Below are positions 26,580-37,734 of a DNA stretch of 64,000 nucleotides, piece after piece. The stretch is from Solibacillus merdavium. GTDB taxonomy: Bacteria; Bacillota; Bacilli; Bacillales_A; Planococcaceae. The notes beneath the pieces were generated by a model. It did no database searches, was not told the origin of the DNA, and saw nothing but the letters and a program-made list of their open reading frames with translations. The translations under genes and the position numbers were made by a program. The stretch lies in assembly GCF_014836935.1 (NCBI RefSeq), contig NZ_JACSPW010000011.1:1-64000 (forward strand), in the 5' to 3' direction. Each line of letters starts with the position of its first letter. Positions within the stretch are counted from its first letter, which is position 1.

Positions 26580-27163
26580 CACTTATATTGCGCAAGTATT
26601 GCTGGGATTACTTTACTTATATTTAACAACGGTTCATTTGACCGCTGCGACAATGATAACGTCACCGCACCTTCAATCATCGCACTGACAACTTTACTAA
26701 TGATGACAGCTGATTCATCGCTATAGCCGTTTGAAATTAGCTTCGTATAATAAATCGATTCCCAGTACTTATACGTATCTCCGCATGCTTTACGTAAACG
26801 TTCATTCATAAAAGCCGATTCCGCCGCAAGCAAACCAAAGGGCATAATTGAAAAAGAATGTTCCTCAAGTCCGCTCTCCATATCAAATAACTCAGCCATT
26901 GCTAAAATATGCGCATTTAACGCAGCCTCAACTTCCTCAAATTCATTCATATAACGCTGAATAGACGCACCAATTCTTCGCTTCGATAGCTCAATCGCCG
27001 CCTCCGCCAATTGCTCCTTGCCTTTAGGAAAATAATGATAAAGCGAACCTTTAGGCGACCCTGATTCCTGAATAATTTGATTTAAGCCTGTTCCGTGAAA
27101 CCCCTGAAAATAAAAAAGCCTTGTTGCTGTTTCTAATATTTTATCTTTTGATTGCTTTGTCAT
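26579..27163 (-). CDS. TetR-family repressor, LmrA/YxaF type
   Basis: 194 residues. The N-terminal helix-turn-helix is FYFQGFHGTGLNQIIQESGS followed by KGSLYHYFPKGKEQL, with the G-SPKGSLYHYFP recognition helix typical of the LmrA/QacR-like subgroup. The C-terminal ligand domain is variable, as usual. The ATG follows GGGAGGGCAGC. Two direct operator repeats overlap its own promoter (27178-27218), and one lies before the MFS gene, so autoregulation plus pump control is expected. Confidence 0.9.
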   Translation of the reverse strand: MTKQSKDKILETATRLFYFQGFHGTGLNQIIQESGSPKGSLYHYFPKGKEQLAEAAIELSKRRIGASIQRYMNEFEEVEAALNAHILAMAELFDMESGLEEHSFSIMPFGLLAAESAFMNERLRKACGDTYKYWESIYYTKLISNGYSDESAVIISKVVSAMIEGAVTLSLSQRSNEPLLNISKVIPAILAQYK

Positions 27164-27177
27164 GCTGCCCTCCCAAA

Positions 27178-27218
27178 TTATAATGTCCGGTCTAATTAAT
27201 TTATACTTATCGGTCTAA
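27178..27218 (-). promoter_or_regulatory. Two direct TetR operators
   Basis: On the minus strand TTAGACCGATAAGTATAA (27218-27201) and TTAGACCGGACATTATAA (27195-27178) are direct repeats with starts 23 bp apart. They resemble the LmrA-type box and the site at 26274. Confidence 0.75.
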
Positions 27219-27424
27219 CCTTATCACATAATGTCAAATGACGAAAAGCATCAGTTAAATGTTCACAAAATCTCAACAGTTCTCTTTCCTGCTTACTCTC
27301 TGCTGGATTCATATAAACTATTAAAAATCCAAATCGTTTACATAATTATTAGAATATTATAAAATAACCTAATCTTAAGTATATCACTAGGCTTTATATA
27401 CTATTATTGTGGAGGCGATACATT

Positions 27425-28144
27425 ATGGAACAACAGCCGGTTTCCATCAAACCATATTCAATGGAATACATGACAGCAATGCTTTTCACTCAAATCGAGA
27501 CGAATGCCAAAGAAGCTTTCGGCCAAGAAGTCATACCGCTCATCCAAAACGCCATTAACTCATTTGGCTATTATAATGCAGAGCAAATTGCCATAAAAGC
27601 AACGTTGGAAGGATCTATTCACTCACTTTACGACTACATTCCCACTGACCATCAAGCGACGGACAACTATGAAAATGCAACGCCTTTTGCCTTATTCGCC
27701 AAGCTGTTTGCACAAGTAACAAAGCAAATTGTAGACCGCTACGGTAATGAAGGTGGAGAAGTGATAAAAAAAAGCGTATGGCAATTCGGCCAAAAACGTG
27801 GTCGGGGCATTGCACAGCGGGCTCGCATTAACGGGCAGGAAAACACGGTTGAGAACTATATTCCAAACTACGATATGGGACGCAGTGAGTTATTCGTAAT
27901 GGAGGATAACTACACGCCAAATGAATTGGAGCAAACTTTTACGGGCTGTCCACTTGGCCAACAATGGGCTGACGACAATATGCACGAATACGGTATTTTG
28001 TACTGCCAAGTCATTGATAACTCCATTGCCTATGGCTACAACAACAAATTTGACGTTATTCACGACCAGTATTTACTCCGTGAAGGCCAGTGCCACTTCC
28101 GCTTCCAAATGAAAGAGAAAGGAATTGATCCTCTATATGATTAA
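27425..28144 (+). CDS. L-2-amino-thiazoline-4-carboxylate (ATC) hydrolase family protein
   Basis: 239 residues from ATG 27425 after GGAGGCG. The C-terminal half has FTGCPLGQQWADDNM...YCQVIDNSIAYGYNNKFDV, characteristic of the ATC-hydrolase domain family, with an invariant Cys and acidic residues. In Pseudomonas, ATC hydrolase opens the thiazoline ring to N-carbamoyl-L-cysteine. The gene overlaps the next by 8 bp, and that gene encodes an N-carbamoyl-amino-acid hydrolase, so the pair could turn ATC into L-cysteine. Other uses of this domain are known, so the substrate remains inferred. Confidence 0.75.
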   Translation: MEQQPVSIKPYSMEYMTAMLFTQIETNAKEAFGQEVIPLIQNAINSFGYYNAEQIAIKATLEGSIHSLYDYIPTDHQATDNYENATPFALFAKLFAQVTKQIVDRYGNEGGEVIKKSVWQFGQKRGRGIAQRARINGQENTVENYIPNYDMGRSELFVMEDNYTPNELEQTFTGCPLGQQWADDNMHEYGILYCQVIDNSIAYGYNNKFDVIHDQYLLREGQCHFRFQMKEKGIDPLYD

Positions 28145-29354
28145 TGAAGAACGCTTACTGCTGCATCTAGCTGAACTTGCCAAAATCGGCTCTACTCCCG
28201 AGGGAGGGGTCAATCGCTTTTCATTTACCGCGGAAGAAATGGTAGCGAACCTCTATATAAAACAACTAATGGAAGCAGCCGGAATGACAGTATTTACTGA
28301 TGCAATCGGCAATATTATAGGTGAATTGAACAGTCATATTGACGCTCCGGCCATTGTGTTAGGTTCACATATTGATACGGTTCCAAACGGTGGGCATTAT
28401 GACGGTGCGCTAGGCGTATTAAGTGCGATTGAGGTAATCCATACACTACAAGACAACGACATCCCATTAAAACGTCCGGTAAAGGTGATCGCCTTTAAGG
28501 ATGAGGAAGGGACACGCTTCCAGTTTGGTATGATTGGCAGTCGTGCAGCTGCCGGAACATTACAACTAGCAGATTTACAACGTACCGATGAAGAAGGTAT
28601 TTCGATAGCGGAAGCGATGCAACAGGATGGGCTAGATGCCGCAAACGTGGCAGAAGCAAAATTATCGAATGTAGAATGCTATGTTGAATTGCATATTGAA
28701 CAAGGGAAAGTACTAGAAAAGGCAGATATAGGTGTCGGTGTTGTAACAGGCATTGCTGGACCACTTTGGCAGCAAATTACCCTTACCGGTACAGCTGAAC
28801 ACGCAGGCGCAACACCAATGGCACTAAGACAGGATGCTTTAGTCGGCGCCAGCTTAATCATTGCGAAAATTGAAGAGCTTGCACGCCAGTATCCTGCAGC
28901 AGTAGCAACGGTCGGAAAGCTATCCGTATCACCAAACGGAGTCAATGTCATTCCTGGAGAAGTCACTTTTACGGTCGATATTCGTGATATCGAAGAGGAA
29001 GTCCGAAATGCATTGGAACAGGAAATCCACCAAGCAGCACAAGCCATCGCCCAAGAGCGCCAACTTACTTTATCAATTGAAACATTGCAAAGAGTGGCAC
29101 CAGTTAAATGTGATACCGAAATACAGCAAATTATCGCACAAGCTATCGCAGACAATGGACAGCAGGTCGTCCATTTACCAAGCGGTGCCGGTCACGATGC
29201 GATGCAATTTAACGGACAATTCCCGGTAGCGATGATTTTTGTTCGTTCAAAAGACGGCATCAGCCATAATCCTAAAGAATTTACCTCAACAGAAGATATC
29301 ATCGCAGGGGCAAATGTTTTAAAACAAACTTTACTACAGCTCGATCAGCGATAA
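28137..29354 (+). CDS. M20-type N-carbamoyl-L-amino-acid hydrolase (possible N-carbamoyl-L-cysteine amidohydrolase)
   Basis: 405 residues from ATG 28137, which overlaps the previous gene; a TTG at 28125 is possible. Binuclear-metal motifs are VLGSHIDTVPNGGHYDGALG, KDEEGTRF and HIEQGKVLEKA, with SGAGHDAMQF and GISHNPKEFT at the C-terminus. A dimerisation insert is present in the middle. The family includes L-carbamoylases, allantoate amidohydrolase and AtcC-type enzymes. The coupled ATC-hydrolase-like gene favours N-carbamoyl-L-cysteine as substrate. A paralogue lies at 52619. Confidence 0.85.
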   Translation: MINEERLLLHLAELAKIGSTPEGGVNRFSFTAEEMVANLYIKQLMEAAGMTVFTDAIGNIIGELNSHIDAPAIVLGSHIDTVPNGGHYDGALGVLSAIEVIHTLQDNDIPLKRPVKVIAFKDEEGTRFQFGMIGSRAAAGTLQLADLQRTDEEGISIAEAMQQDGLDAANVAEAKLSNVECYVELHIEQGKVLEKADIGVGVVTGIAGPLWQQITLTGTAEHAGATPMALRQDALVGASLIIAKIEELARQYPAAVATVGKLSVSPNGVNVIPGEVTFTVDIRDIEEEVRNALEQEIHQAAQAIAQERQLTLSIETLQRVAPVKCDTEIQQIIAQAIADNGQQVVHLPSGAGHDAMQFNGQFPVAMIFVRSKDGISHNPKEFTSTEDIIAGANVLKQTLLQLDQR

Positions 29355-29357
29355 TCG

Positions 29358-29445
29358 CAGTGAAGCCAGCGACCCCTAGGGGACATAGTTAGCTGGAGCC
29401 GTGCCCGGGGAAAGCATCGGTCCCGCAATGGAAATCAACGGTTCA
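29358..29445 (-). repeat. Dispersed GTTGATT-type intergenic repeat, inverted partial copy
   Basis: On the minus strand it begins CGTTGATTTCCATTGCGGGA, with GCTTTCCCCGGGCACGGC further on. It matches the first half of the 11600 copy and is shared with 54371-54430. Confidence 0.7.
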
Positions 29446-29463
29446 AGGCTATCTAATTATTAA

Positions 29464-29495
29464 AAAGGCCGGGACATATAAATGCCCCGGCCTCA
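29464..29495 (-). terminator. Terminator of eno
   Basis: On the minus strand GAGGCCGGGGCA pairs with TGTCCCGGCCTT, then TTTT. Confidence 0.85.
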
Positions 29496-29504
29496 AATTA
29501 TTCA

Positions 29505-30815
<1,311 letters not shown>

Positions 30816-30872
30816 TCAATAAAATTTATTAGGTGCTTGCACAATGACAAGCGATATAATTAACCGCACGAA

Positions 30873-32414
30873 TTACTTTTCGCTTGGCATAACTAACGAT
30901 TTCCCTGTCATCTCGGCAGGTTGGTCAATCTCAAGCAAATCAAGCATAGTAGGTGCCAGATCCGCTAAAATTCCATCTTCATAAAGCATCACACCAGGCT
31001 TTGTCACAATGACCGGCACTGGATTTGTCGTATGTGCTGTCATCGGCTGATTATCCAATGTTACAACTTCATCCGAGTTACCATGGTCTGCAGTAATAAT
31101 TGCATGGCCACCTTTTGCTACAATTGCATCGACGATTTTTCCTAAGCACTCATCGACCGCTTCAATCGCTTTAATCGTTGGCTCCAGCATGCCTGAATGC
31201 CCTACCATATCCGGATTAGCAAAATTTAAAATAATAGCATCGAATTTATCTTCTGCAATGGCATTCAATAAAGCATCCGTCACTTCATAAGCACTCATTT
31301 CAGGCTTCAAATCGTATGTCGCTACTTTCGGAGAAGCGATTAAAATACGCTCTTCCCCTACAAAGGTAACTTCACGACCTCCACTCATAAAGAACGTCAC
31401 ATGTGGATACTTTTCCGTTTCAGCAATACGTAATTGTTTCTTGCCTGCTCTAGAAATGACCTCACCAAGTGTATTTACAAGGTTGTCATTATCATAGGCA
31501 ACATCAGAAACCACATCATCACTATAATGTGTGAAAGAGACAAATTTTAAGTTTTTCGGATGTTTTTGTGATAACGGAATGCCATCACATTTTTCACTTG
31601 TAAAAACCTGCGACAATTGAATCGCACGGTCTGGACGGAAGTTAAAGAATATAACGGCATCATTCGTATCAATTGTATCGACCGGCTTGCCCTCTTCTGT
31701 CACAACAAATGGCACAACAAATTCATCATGAATTTCGCGCTCATACGATGACTCTACACCAGCAGTAGCAGAAGAAGCTGTCTGTCCAACACCATCAACT
31801 AAAGCGTTATATGTCAAATTGACACGTTCCCAGCGACGATCGCGGTCCATTGCATAGTAGCGACCATGAATCGAGGCAAACTTCCCAACACCAATCTCCG
31901 TCATTTGCTTTTCTGTTTCCATAATGTAGTCAAGCGCTGTCGTCGGTCCAACATCACGACCATCGAGGAAGCCGTGAACATACACTTGCTCCAGTCCATT
32001 TGCCTTTGCTAGTTTCAATAGGGCAAACAGATGCTCATAGTGACTGTGTACGCCACCATCTGAAAGCAGCCCCATTAAATGTAGCTTCGAGCCATGCGCC
32101 TTTGCATGTTCAACTGCAGCTAAAAATGCTTCATTTCTGAAAAAATCGCCTTCACGAATTGATTTATGAATACGTGTTAGATTTTGATAAACAATGCGCC
32201 CTGCACCGATGTTTAAATGTCCTACTTCAGAGTTCCCCATTTGGCCCTCAGGTAGACCTACAGCTTCCCCGCTCGCAGTTAATGTAGCGTGCGGGTAAAC
32301 ATTCCAGTAGCGGTCAAAATTCGGTTTATTTGCTTGTGCAACGGCATTTCCTTTTACTTCATCACGAAAAGCAAAACCGTCCAAAATAATTAATGCAACA
32401 GGTTGTTTAGGCAT
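30873..32414 (-). CDS. gpmI: 2,3-bisphosphoglycerate-independent phosphoglycerate mutase
   Basis: 513 residues. The alkaline-phosphatase-like metal site begins [12 protein letters not shown], and the catalytic Ser is in [16 protein letters not shown]. Mn ligands recur in NPDMVGHSG and [11 protein letters not shown]. It interconverts 3- and 2-phosphoglycerate; the Mn enzyme is pH sensitive and important in spore formation and outgrowth. The start overlaps the tpiA end by 8 bp, showing coupling. Confidence 0.98.
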   Translation of the reverse strand: MPKQPVALIILDGFAFRDEVKGNAVAQANKPNFDRYWNVYPHATLTASGEAVGLPEGQMGNSEVGHLNIGAGRIVYQNLTRIHKSIREGDFFRNEAFLAAVEHAKAHGSKLHLMGLLSDGGVHSHYEHLFALLKLAKANGLEQVYVHGFLDGRDVGPTTALDYIMETEKQMTEIGVGKFASIHGRYYAMDRDRRWERVNLTYNALVDGVGQTASSATAGVESSYEREIHDEFVVPFVVTEEGKPVDTIDTNDAVIFFNFRPDRAIQLSQVFTSEKCDGIPLSQKHPKNLKFVSFTHYSDDVVSDVAYDNDNLVNTLGEVISRAGKKQLRIAETEKYPHVTFFMSGGREVTFVGEERILIASPKVATYDLKPEMSAYEVTDALLNAIAEDKFDAIILNFANPDMVGHSGMLEPTIKAIEAVDECLGKIVDAIVAKGGHAIITADHGNSDEVVTLDNQPMTAHTTNPVPVIVTKPGVMLYEDGILADLAPTMLDLLEIDQPAEMTGKSLVMPSEK

Positions 32415-33168
32415 TTGCTGCCGCCTCCAATAATTTTAAAAATGATTCCGGCTGTAGGCTAGCACCGCCAACCAATGCGCCATCAATATGTTCTTGCGCT
32501 AATAGCTCTTCAATATTTTCAGGCTTTACGCTGCCGCCATACTGAATACGTACTTTTGCAGCTGTATCCTTGCCGTATAATGTTTCGATAGCTAAACGAA
32601 TTGCGCAGCATACAACATTGGCATCCTGAGCAGTAGCAGTTTTACCTGTTCCGATTGCCCAGATTGGCTCATAGGCGATGACCATATGTTCAACCTCAAT
32701 TGGTGCAAAACCTTCTAGAGCTTTTGTAATTTGACGTGCTACCTTTGCTTCTGTTTGTTCAGCTTCACGCTCTTCTAACGTTTCGCCACAGCAAACAATC
32801 GGTACAATTCCTTGATTAAGTGCTGCACGAATTTTTTTGTTAATCGCTTCATCCGTTTCGTTAAATAGTTCACGACGCTCCGAATGGCCCAAAATAACAT
32901 AATCTACATTAATATTGGAAAGCATCATAGGACTGATTTCACCTGTAAATGCCCCTTCATTTTCGTAATGCATATTTTGTGCGCCAATTGCCAGACTCGA
33001 ATCTTCTGATGCTACGACAAGCGTAGGTAAATATAGGGCGGGTGCACAAATGACTGCATCAACTTTATCAGGAGATGGAATCTCTTGCTGAATTGCCTCC
33101 ACAAAGTCCACTGCCTCATCAAATGTTTTATACATTTTCCAGTTTCCTGCTATGATCGGTTTTCTCAT
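32407..33168 (-). CDS. tpiA: Triosephosphate isomerase
   Basis: 253 residues. Residues of the active site: Lys in GNWKMYKT, His in LGHSERRE and Glu in [12 protein letters not shown]. The phosphate loop is [11 protein letters not shown]. It interconverts dihydroxyacetone phosphate and glyceraldehyde 3-phosphate. GGAGGG precedes the ATG. It overlaps gpmI. A dispersed repeat separates it from pgk. Confidence 0.99.
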   Translation of the reverse strand: MRKPIIAGNWKMYKTFDEAVDFVEAIQQEIPSPDKVDAVICAPALYLPTLVVASEDSSLAIGAQNMHYENEGAFTGEISPMMLSNINVDYVILGHSERRELFNETDEAINKKIRAALNQGIVPIVCCGETLEEREAEQTEAKVARQITKALEGFAPIEVEHMVIAYEPIWAIGTGKTATAQDANVVCCAIRLAIETLYGKDTAAKVRIQYGGSVKPENIEELLAQEHIDGALVGGASLQPESFLKLLEAAANA

Positions 33169-33206
33169 TCAAAACCCTCCGTTTTTAATTATTTTGTTCA
33201 TTAACA

Positions 33207-33367
33207 CATGTTGTTTTCCGCTACGGCGGGCGCTTTCCCCAGGCACGAGGCCAACACGATGTTGATCACAAAAGCGTTGCCACAGGACGTGGCGTTTTTA
33301 GCTTTTGTTCCCTGCGCTCTCCCTTGTGCGGTTCCCGGTGGAGTCGCCGCCTTCGCTCCAAACAACT
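33207..33367 (+). repeat. Dispersed intergenic repeat with internal hairpin insertion
   Basis: Outer parts (GTTGTTTTCCGCTACGGCGG, GGCGCTTTCCCC, GGTGGAGTCGCCGCCTTCGC and a final CAAACAAC) match the 11600 family. The middle holds GCGTTGCCACAGGACGTGGC, a GCCAC/GTGGC hairpin also seen at 43022. It lies between pgk and tpiA and must be transcribed with them unless it ends transcripts. Confidence 0.7.
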
Positions 33368-33411
33368 AATATTGTGTTGGCACAAATAATTTTAAAAATT
33401 AACTCTATAAA

Positions 33412-34596
33412 TTATTTATCGTTCAATGCAACAATACCCGGTAATTCCTTACCTTCCATTAACTCTAATGAAGCACCGCCGCCTGTTGAAATATGGTCCA
33501 TTTTAGATGCTACTTCGAATTTTTCTACCGCTGCAGCTGAATCACCGCCACCGATAATTGTGTAGCCGTCTGTTGTTGCCATTGCATCCGCAACTGTTTT
33601 CGTACCGTTTGCGAATTTTTCCATTTCGAATACACCCATAGGTCCATTCCAAATGATTAATTTTGATTGCTTAATGACTTTTGCATAGTTTTCAGCAGTT
33701 TTTGGTCCGATATCTAGACCCATCCAGTCAGAAGGAATTGCATCGATTGCTACTACCTTTGTGTCGGCATCTTTTGAAAATTCGTTTGCTACGACTGCAT
33801 CGACTGGCATGTGCAGCTGAACGCCTTTTTCTTTTGCTTTTTCGATAAAGCCTTTTGCCAGCTCGATTTTGTCTTCTTCCAGCAATGATTTACCGATATC
33901 ATGACCCATTGCTTTTACAAATGTGAATACTAAGCCACCACCGATAATTAGGTGATCCACTTTATCTAATAAGTTTTCGATGACACCGATTTTATCTTTA
34001 ACTTTTGCGCCACCAATAATTGCTGTGAATGGACGCTCCGGATTTGATAAAGCTTTCCCTAATACATCTAATTCTTTTTCCATTAATAAGCCTGATACAG
34101 CTGGTACATGCTTCGCAATACCTTCTGTTGAAGCGTGTGCACGGTGAGCTGCACCAAATGCATCATTTACGTAAAGGTCTGCTAATTTTGCAAACTCTTT
34201 TGCCAATGTCTCGTCGTTTTTCTCTTCGCCTTTATGGAAGCGCACGTTTTCAAGAAGAATGATGTCGCCGTCTTGCATATTGTTTACCGCTGCTTCTACA
34301 TCTGCACCAATCGATTCATCAAGCTTCGTAACAAGCTTGCCCATTAATTCAGAAAGACGTTCACCTACTGCTGTCAAACGCATATCTTCATTTACTTCAC
34401 CTTTTGGACGGCCAAGGTGTGAAGCTAAAATAACTTTTGCGCCCTTCTCTACTAATTGCTCAATTGTTGGAATGGCTGCACGAATACGCGTTTCATCCGT
34501 AATTTTTCCCTCTTCCATTGGCACATTAAAATCAACACGTACAAATACGCGCTTCCCTTTTACATCTACATCATTCATTGACTTCTTTAAAAACAT
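33412..34596 (-). CDS. pgk: Phosphoglycerate kinase
   Basis: 394 residues. The N-domain substrate site is RVDFNVPM with SHLGRPKG, and the C-domain ATP site includes GGAKVKDKI and [10 protein letters not shown]. It catalyses the first ATP-yielding step of lower glycolysis. AGGAGG lies eight bases before the ATG. A terminator at 34797 separates it from gapA, so pgk-tpiA-gpmI-eno can have its own promoter in 34597-34790. Confidence 0.99.
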   Translation of the reverse strand: MFLKKSMNDVDVKGKRVFVRVDFNVPMEEGKITDETRIRAAIPTIEQLVEKGAKVILASHLGRPKGEVNEDMRLTAVGERLSELMGKLVTKLDESIGADVEAAVNNMQDGDIILLENVRFHKGEEKNDETLAKEFAKLADLYVNDAFGAAHRAHASTEGIAKHVPAVSGLLMEKELDVLGKALSNPERPFTAIIGGAKVKDKIGVIENLLDKVDHLIIGGGLVFTFVKAMGHDIGKSLLEEDKIELAKGFIEKAKEKGVQLHMPVDAVVANEFSKDADTKVVAIDAIPSDWMGLDIGPKTAENYAKVIKQSKLIIWNGPMGVFEMEKFANGTKTVADAMATTDGYTIIGGGDSAAAVEKFEVASKMDHISTGGGASLELMEGKELPGIVALNDK

Positions 34597-34966
34597 AAAG
34601 AAAATCCTCCTTTAAATTCGATCGTGAAATTATTGTGTGGATAGTATACTCGTTAGTTAAAATAGTATCAAACTTCAATAATGCTGTCTTGTGTCGCCTC
34701 TGATTTCCCTCGTATTCGTTATTATTTATGACGAAGATGAATCATTACGCTTAAATCCCCAAACAATATGTATGTACCCAATTTTCTTATATTCAAAAAA
34801 AGAGCGGTCGGGTAATTCCCTGCCGCTCTTTTACCCTTATATATTATAAGGTCTACACCTTTTAAAGGCTATACTTTTTATGTCAAATTCTAATTAATAT
34901 GTCACATATTTTCTTTGTTCTTCAAAAAGTATGTCACAATTAATTTACAATTCAAAATCGCTTGTT
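34597..34966. other. gapA-pgk intergenic region
   Basis: It contains the gapA terminator (34797-34836) and, nearer gapA, three TATGTCA motifs (34879, 34898, 34930), the last two as TATGTCACA. The pgk promoter should lie between 34610 and 34790. No gene. Confidence 0.5.
34797..34836 (-). terminator. Terminator after gapA
   Basis: AAAAGAGCGGTCGGG and TCCCTGCCGCTCTTTT pair with little loss; T-runs lie on both strands. It would reduce cggR-gapA transcription into pgk. Confidence 0.85.
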
Positions 34967-35980
34967 TTACGCTTTATCAATTCCTTGTTTAGCGATATAT
35001 AACGCTAGATCCATTAGTCGAGTAGAATACCCGATTTCATTGTCATACCAAGCTACTACTTTTGCCATGCGGTTTTCCATAACCATTGTTGATAAGCCAT
35101 CGATTGTTGATGATGCCGGATTACCGTTATAGTCAATCGATACTAGTGGCAATTCATTGTAGGCAAGAATTCCTTTTAATTGACCTTCTGAAGCCTCTTT
35201 TAATGCGGCATTGATTGAATCTGCTGTTACGTCTTTATCCAGCTCTACAACTAAATCCACACAAGATACGTTCGGTGTAGGAACACGCATTGAGAAGCCG
35301 TCCAATTTGCCCTTTAATTGTGGCAATACTTTTGATACTGCTACTGCCGCACCTGTAGTTGTCGGAATCATTGATACCGCGCCAGCACGTGCACGACGTG
35401 GATCCGAGTGCGGGAAGTCAAGGATACGTTGGTCATTTGTATACGAGTGAATTGTTGTCATCATACCGCGCTTAATACCGAATTGTTCATCCAATACTTT
35501 TGCAAGCGGTGCTAAACAGTTTGTCGTACAAGAAGCGTTTGAAATAACGTCCTCTGATGGGTCATAATCTGTATGATTTACGCCCATAACATAAGTCGGC
35601 ATATCGCCTTTTGCTGGTGCTGAAAGAATCGCTTTTTTTGCACCTGCTTCAATATGCTTCGATACTTCTTCCATTGAACGCCATCTGCCCGTACATTCTA
35701 AAACAACATCCACACCAATTTCGCCCCATGGTAATTTCGCAGGATCTTTTTCTGAATACACTTGAATGCGTTTGCCGTTTACGATAAATGCATCACCTTC
35801 TGCCTGAACATCTGCATCGTATACACCATGTACTGAGTCATACTTCAATAAGTGTGCAAGCTGCCCGGCATCTGTTAAATCATTTACTGCAACAACTTCA
35901 AATTCCTCGTGCTTCATTGCTTCACGGAATACTAAACGTCCGATTCGACCAAATCCATTAATTGCTAATTGTAATACCAT
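34967..35980 (-). CDS. gapA: Glyceraldehyde-3-phosphate dehydrogenase, glycolytic
   Basis: 337 residues from ATG 35980; an upstream TTG frame start is inside the ribosome site. The NAD fold is INGFGRIGRL, and the catalytic Cys lies in SNASCTTNCLAPL. AVNDLTD has the Asp that selects NAD over NADP. It lies 66 bp after cggR, the repressor that controls it, as in Bacillus subtilis. It has the usual GapA features, rather than those of gluconeogenic GapB. Confidence 0.98.
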   Translation of the reverse strand: MVLQLAINGFGRIGRLVFREAMKHEEFEVVAVNDLTDAGQLAHLLKYDSVHGVYDADVQAEGDAFIVNGKRIQVYSEKDPAKLPWGEIGVDVVLECTGRWRSMEEVSKHIEAGAKKAILSAPAKGDMPTYVMGVNHTDYDPSEDVISNASCTTNCLAPLAKVLDEQFGIKRGMMTTIHSYTNDQRILDFPHSDPRRARAGAVSMIPTTTGAAVAVSKVLPQLKGKLDGFSMRVPTPNVSCVDLVVELDKDVTADSINAALKEASEGQLKGILAYNELPLVSIDYNGNPASSTIDGLSTMVMENRMAKVVAWYDNEIGYSTRLMDLALYIAKQGIDKA

Positions 35981-36046
35981 GTGAAATTCCTCCAATATAT
36001 TTATTATTTAAACAGTATGTGTAATGGACATACTTTTAAAAACAAC

Positions 36047-37075
36047 TTATTTTTCTAGAATTGTATTTGCGGTTTGCTCATCCGTAATTAAAATCGTCTG
36101 CTTTACTGCATTTTTGAAATAAGCCTGTATTGCAGCCGCCTTATTTCTGCCTGCCGCAATAGCAATTACATGTTGCGCCTTATTTACATGCTCAAGCTGA
36201 ATACCGATTGTACGTAAATGATGAACAATATCGCCATCTTTATTGAAATAATAGCCAAACGCTTCCGCAACGGCTCCTTTTTGTTCAAGCAGCTGCTGCT
36301 CTTCGTGTGTGCTATTGCGACGAAGTGCCATTTCCTGAGCGGCTCCTATGCCATGAACGACAATATTTACCTGCTCATATAGTTCAATCATCTCTTTAAT
36401 AATCGGCTCATCCTTCATCGCTTCATAAGCCTGCTCACTTAAATGTTCTGGTAAAAACAAAGTACGATATTTTGCTCCACACCTTTTGGCAAATTTGGAG
36501 ACAACTGTATTTGCTTGGAATGACATCTCATCACCCATACCGCCTCGAGCTGCTATAAAATTCGCATCACCCAAAACCGTATTTGCTGTTAAATACTCTT
36601 TCATCGCAGCAACACTGCTTCCGCCAGTCACAGCAATCTGATCTTTGCCGTTAGCTACCTGCAGTAACGTCTGTGCCGCTTCTTTACCGAGCTGTTGCTT
36701 TACAGTCATATCCTGTTCCGCATCACCCGTCACAATAATAACGCGTGCAATCCCGAACATCTCTGTAAGCTGTTGTTCCATTGCCACAATACCGGACAGC
36801 TCCCGATGTAATTCGTAAAGCTGTTCTAATACTTCATACCCTTTTGGCGTACAAATCATGCCCTTTTTCTGAATCGAAATCAATTGCTGCTCACTAAGGA
36901 CGGTTGTTTCATTCCGAATATCACGCTCTGTCATCTGAAGCTGCTCTACTAAAGCACGCCTGCCAATCGGTCCGAATGTCGATATTGCCTGTAATACACG
37001 AAACCTCTTTTGAAAGAGAGAATCGATTTCAGGCATTAGTTTACGCTCTGCTGCAAAAAACGAAACATCAGTCAA
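36047..37075 (-). CDS. cggR: Central glycolytic genes regulator CggR
   Basis: 342 residues, probable TTG start at 37075. The N-terminal winged helix (RFRVLQAISTFGPIGRRALV...DIRNETTVL) precedes an SIS-like sugar-binding domain with TGGSSVAAM and ARGGMGDEM. CggR is a SorC-family repressor released by fructose-1,6-bisphosphate. Its own operator is just upstream (37099-37136). It forms the cggR-gapA operon. Confidence 0.96.
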   Translation of the reverse strand: MTDVSFFAAERKLMPEIDSLFQKRFRVLQAISTFGPIGRRALVEQLQMTERDIRNETTVLSEQQLISIQKKGMICTPKGYEVLEQLYELHRELSGIVAMEQQLTEMFGIARVIIVTGDAEQDMTVKQQLGKEAAQTLLQVANGKDQIAVTGGSSVAAMKEYLTANTVLGDANFIAARGGMGDEMSFQANTVVSKFAKRCGAKYRTLFLPEHLSEQAYEAMKDEPIIKEMIELYEQVNIVVHGIGAAQEMALRRNSTHEEQQLLEQKGAVAEAFGYYFNKDGDIVHHLRTIGIQLEHVNKAQHVIAIAAGRNKAAAIQAYFKNAVKQTILITDEQTANTILEK

Positions 37076-37098
37076 AAAACCACCTACTCGACTATATT

Positions 37099-37136
37099 GG
37101 ACAGATTTTGTCCCACGTATTATTTTTTGGTCCCAC
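37099..37136 (-). promoter_or_regulatory. CggR operator
   Basis: On the minus strand GTGGGACC (37136-37129) and GTGGGACA (37116-37109) are direct repeats 20 bp apart, followed by TCTGTCC. This is the GGGAC...GGGAC...TGTCC layout of the Bacillus subtilis cggR operator, adjacent to the gene start. Confidence 0.85.
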
Positions 37137-37244
37137 TTAAGGCAAAAAAAATAATTCCTGCCTTTATTATAAAATGTATAATAATGTTTTGCAACTTATA
37201 TAGTTGTCGGAATTATGACTTTCATCAAAAGTAGGGCACTCGCA

Positions 37245-37478
37245 TCAATCTCCGAGCGCCTCATATAATGTTGCATAATCAAGTTGTCCATATTGAATAA
37301 CTTTCCCATCCCGCTCAACGACAGGGATCATCAGCATATATTTTTCATGTACTTCATCATCTTTTTCAATATTATAGTGCTCGATTGTAAAGTCGATATC
37401 TTCCTGGACAATTTTTAATGTATGGAGCCCTTCCACGCAAAGTTCACAGTCCGGTTTAGAATAAAATTTAATAATCAT
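37245..37478 (-). CDS. Glutaredoxin-like (DUF836-type) protein
   Basis: 77 residues. A thioredoxin-fold start, IIKFYSKPDCELCVEGL, with CxxC (CELC), then cis-Pro in YMLMIPVVERDGKVI. It likely acts as a thiol-disulfide redox protein, but partners are unknown. A gene of this type is often found beside cggR in Bacilli. GGGAGG precedes the ATG. Length is typical. Confidence 0.9.
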   Translation of the reverse strand: MIIKFYSKPDCELCVEGLHTLKIVQEDIDFTIEHYNIEKDDEVHEKYMLMIPVVERDGKVIQYGQLDYATLYEALGD

Positions 37479-37536
37479 GCTGTTTCCTCCCTTTTTTAGT
37501 ATTATAGCCGGGGAAAATGGAAATGGGGGAGTCTTT

Positions 37537-37722
37537 TATTAGAAAATCTTTGCAACATATTAGCACTTCCAACTAACATATTAGCACTTTAATAACACTT
37601 ATTAGCAAATGAACCCCACTTATTTGAACATCCGACACTTTTATTAGCAAATCAACATTTTATTAGAACAATCGCAAAACATATTAGAACATCCCGGGCA
37701 CATATTAGAAAACCGCCGCCGC
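37537..37722 (-). repeat. Element A, copy 2: nine phased boxes, inverted
   Basis: On the plus strand TATTAG/TATTTG heads start at 37537, 37558, 37579, 37600, 37621, 37642, 37661, 37682 and 37703. Read on the minus strand, the intervals are 21, 21, 19 and five of 21, matching copies 1 and 3. The short third spacer (AAATGTTGATT) resembles those of the other copies. Confidence 0.88.
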
Positions 37723-37734
37723 ACTCCATCTCAA

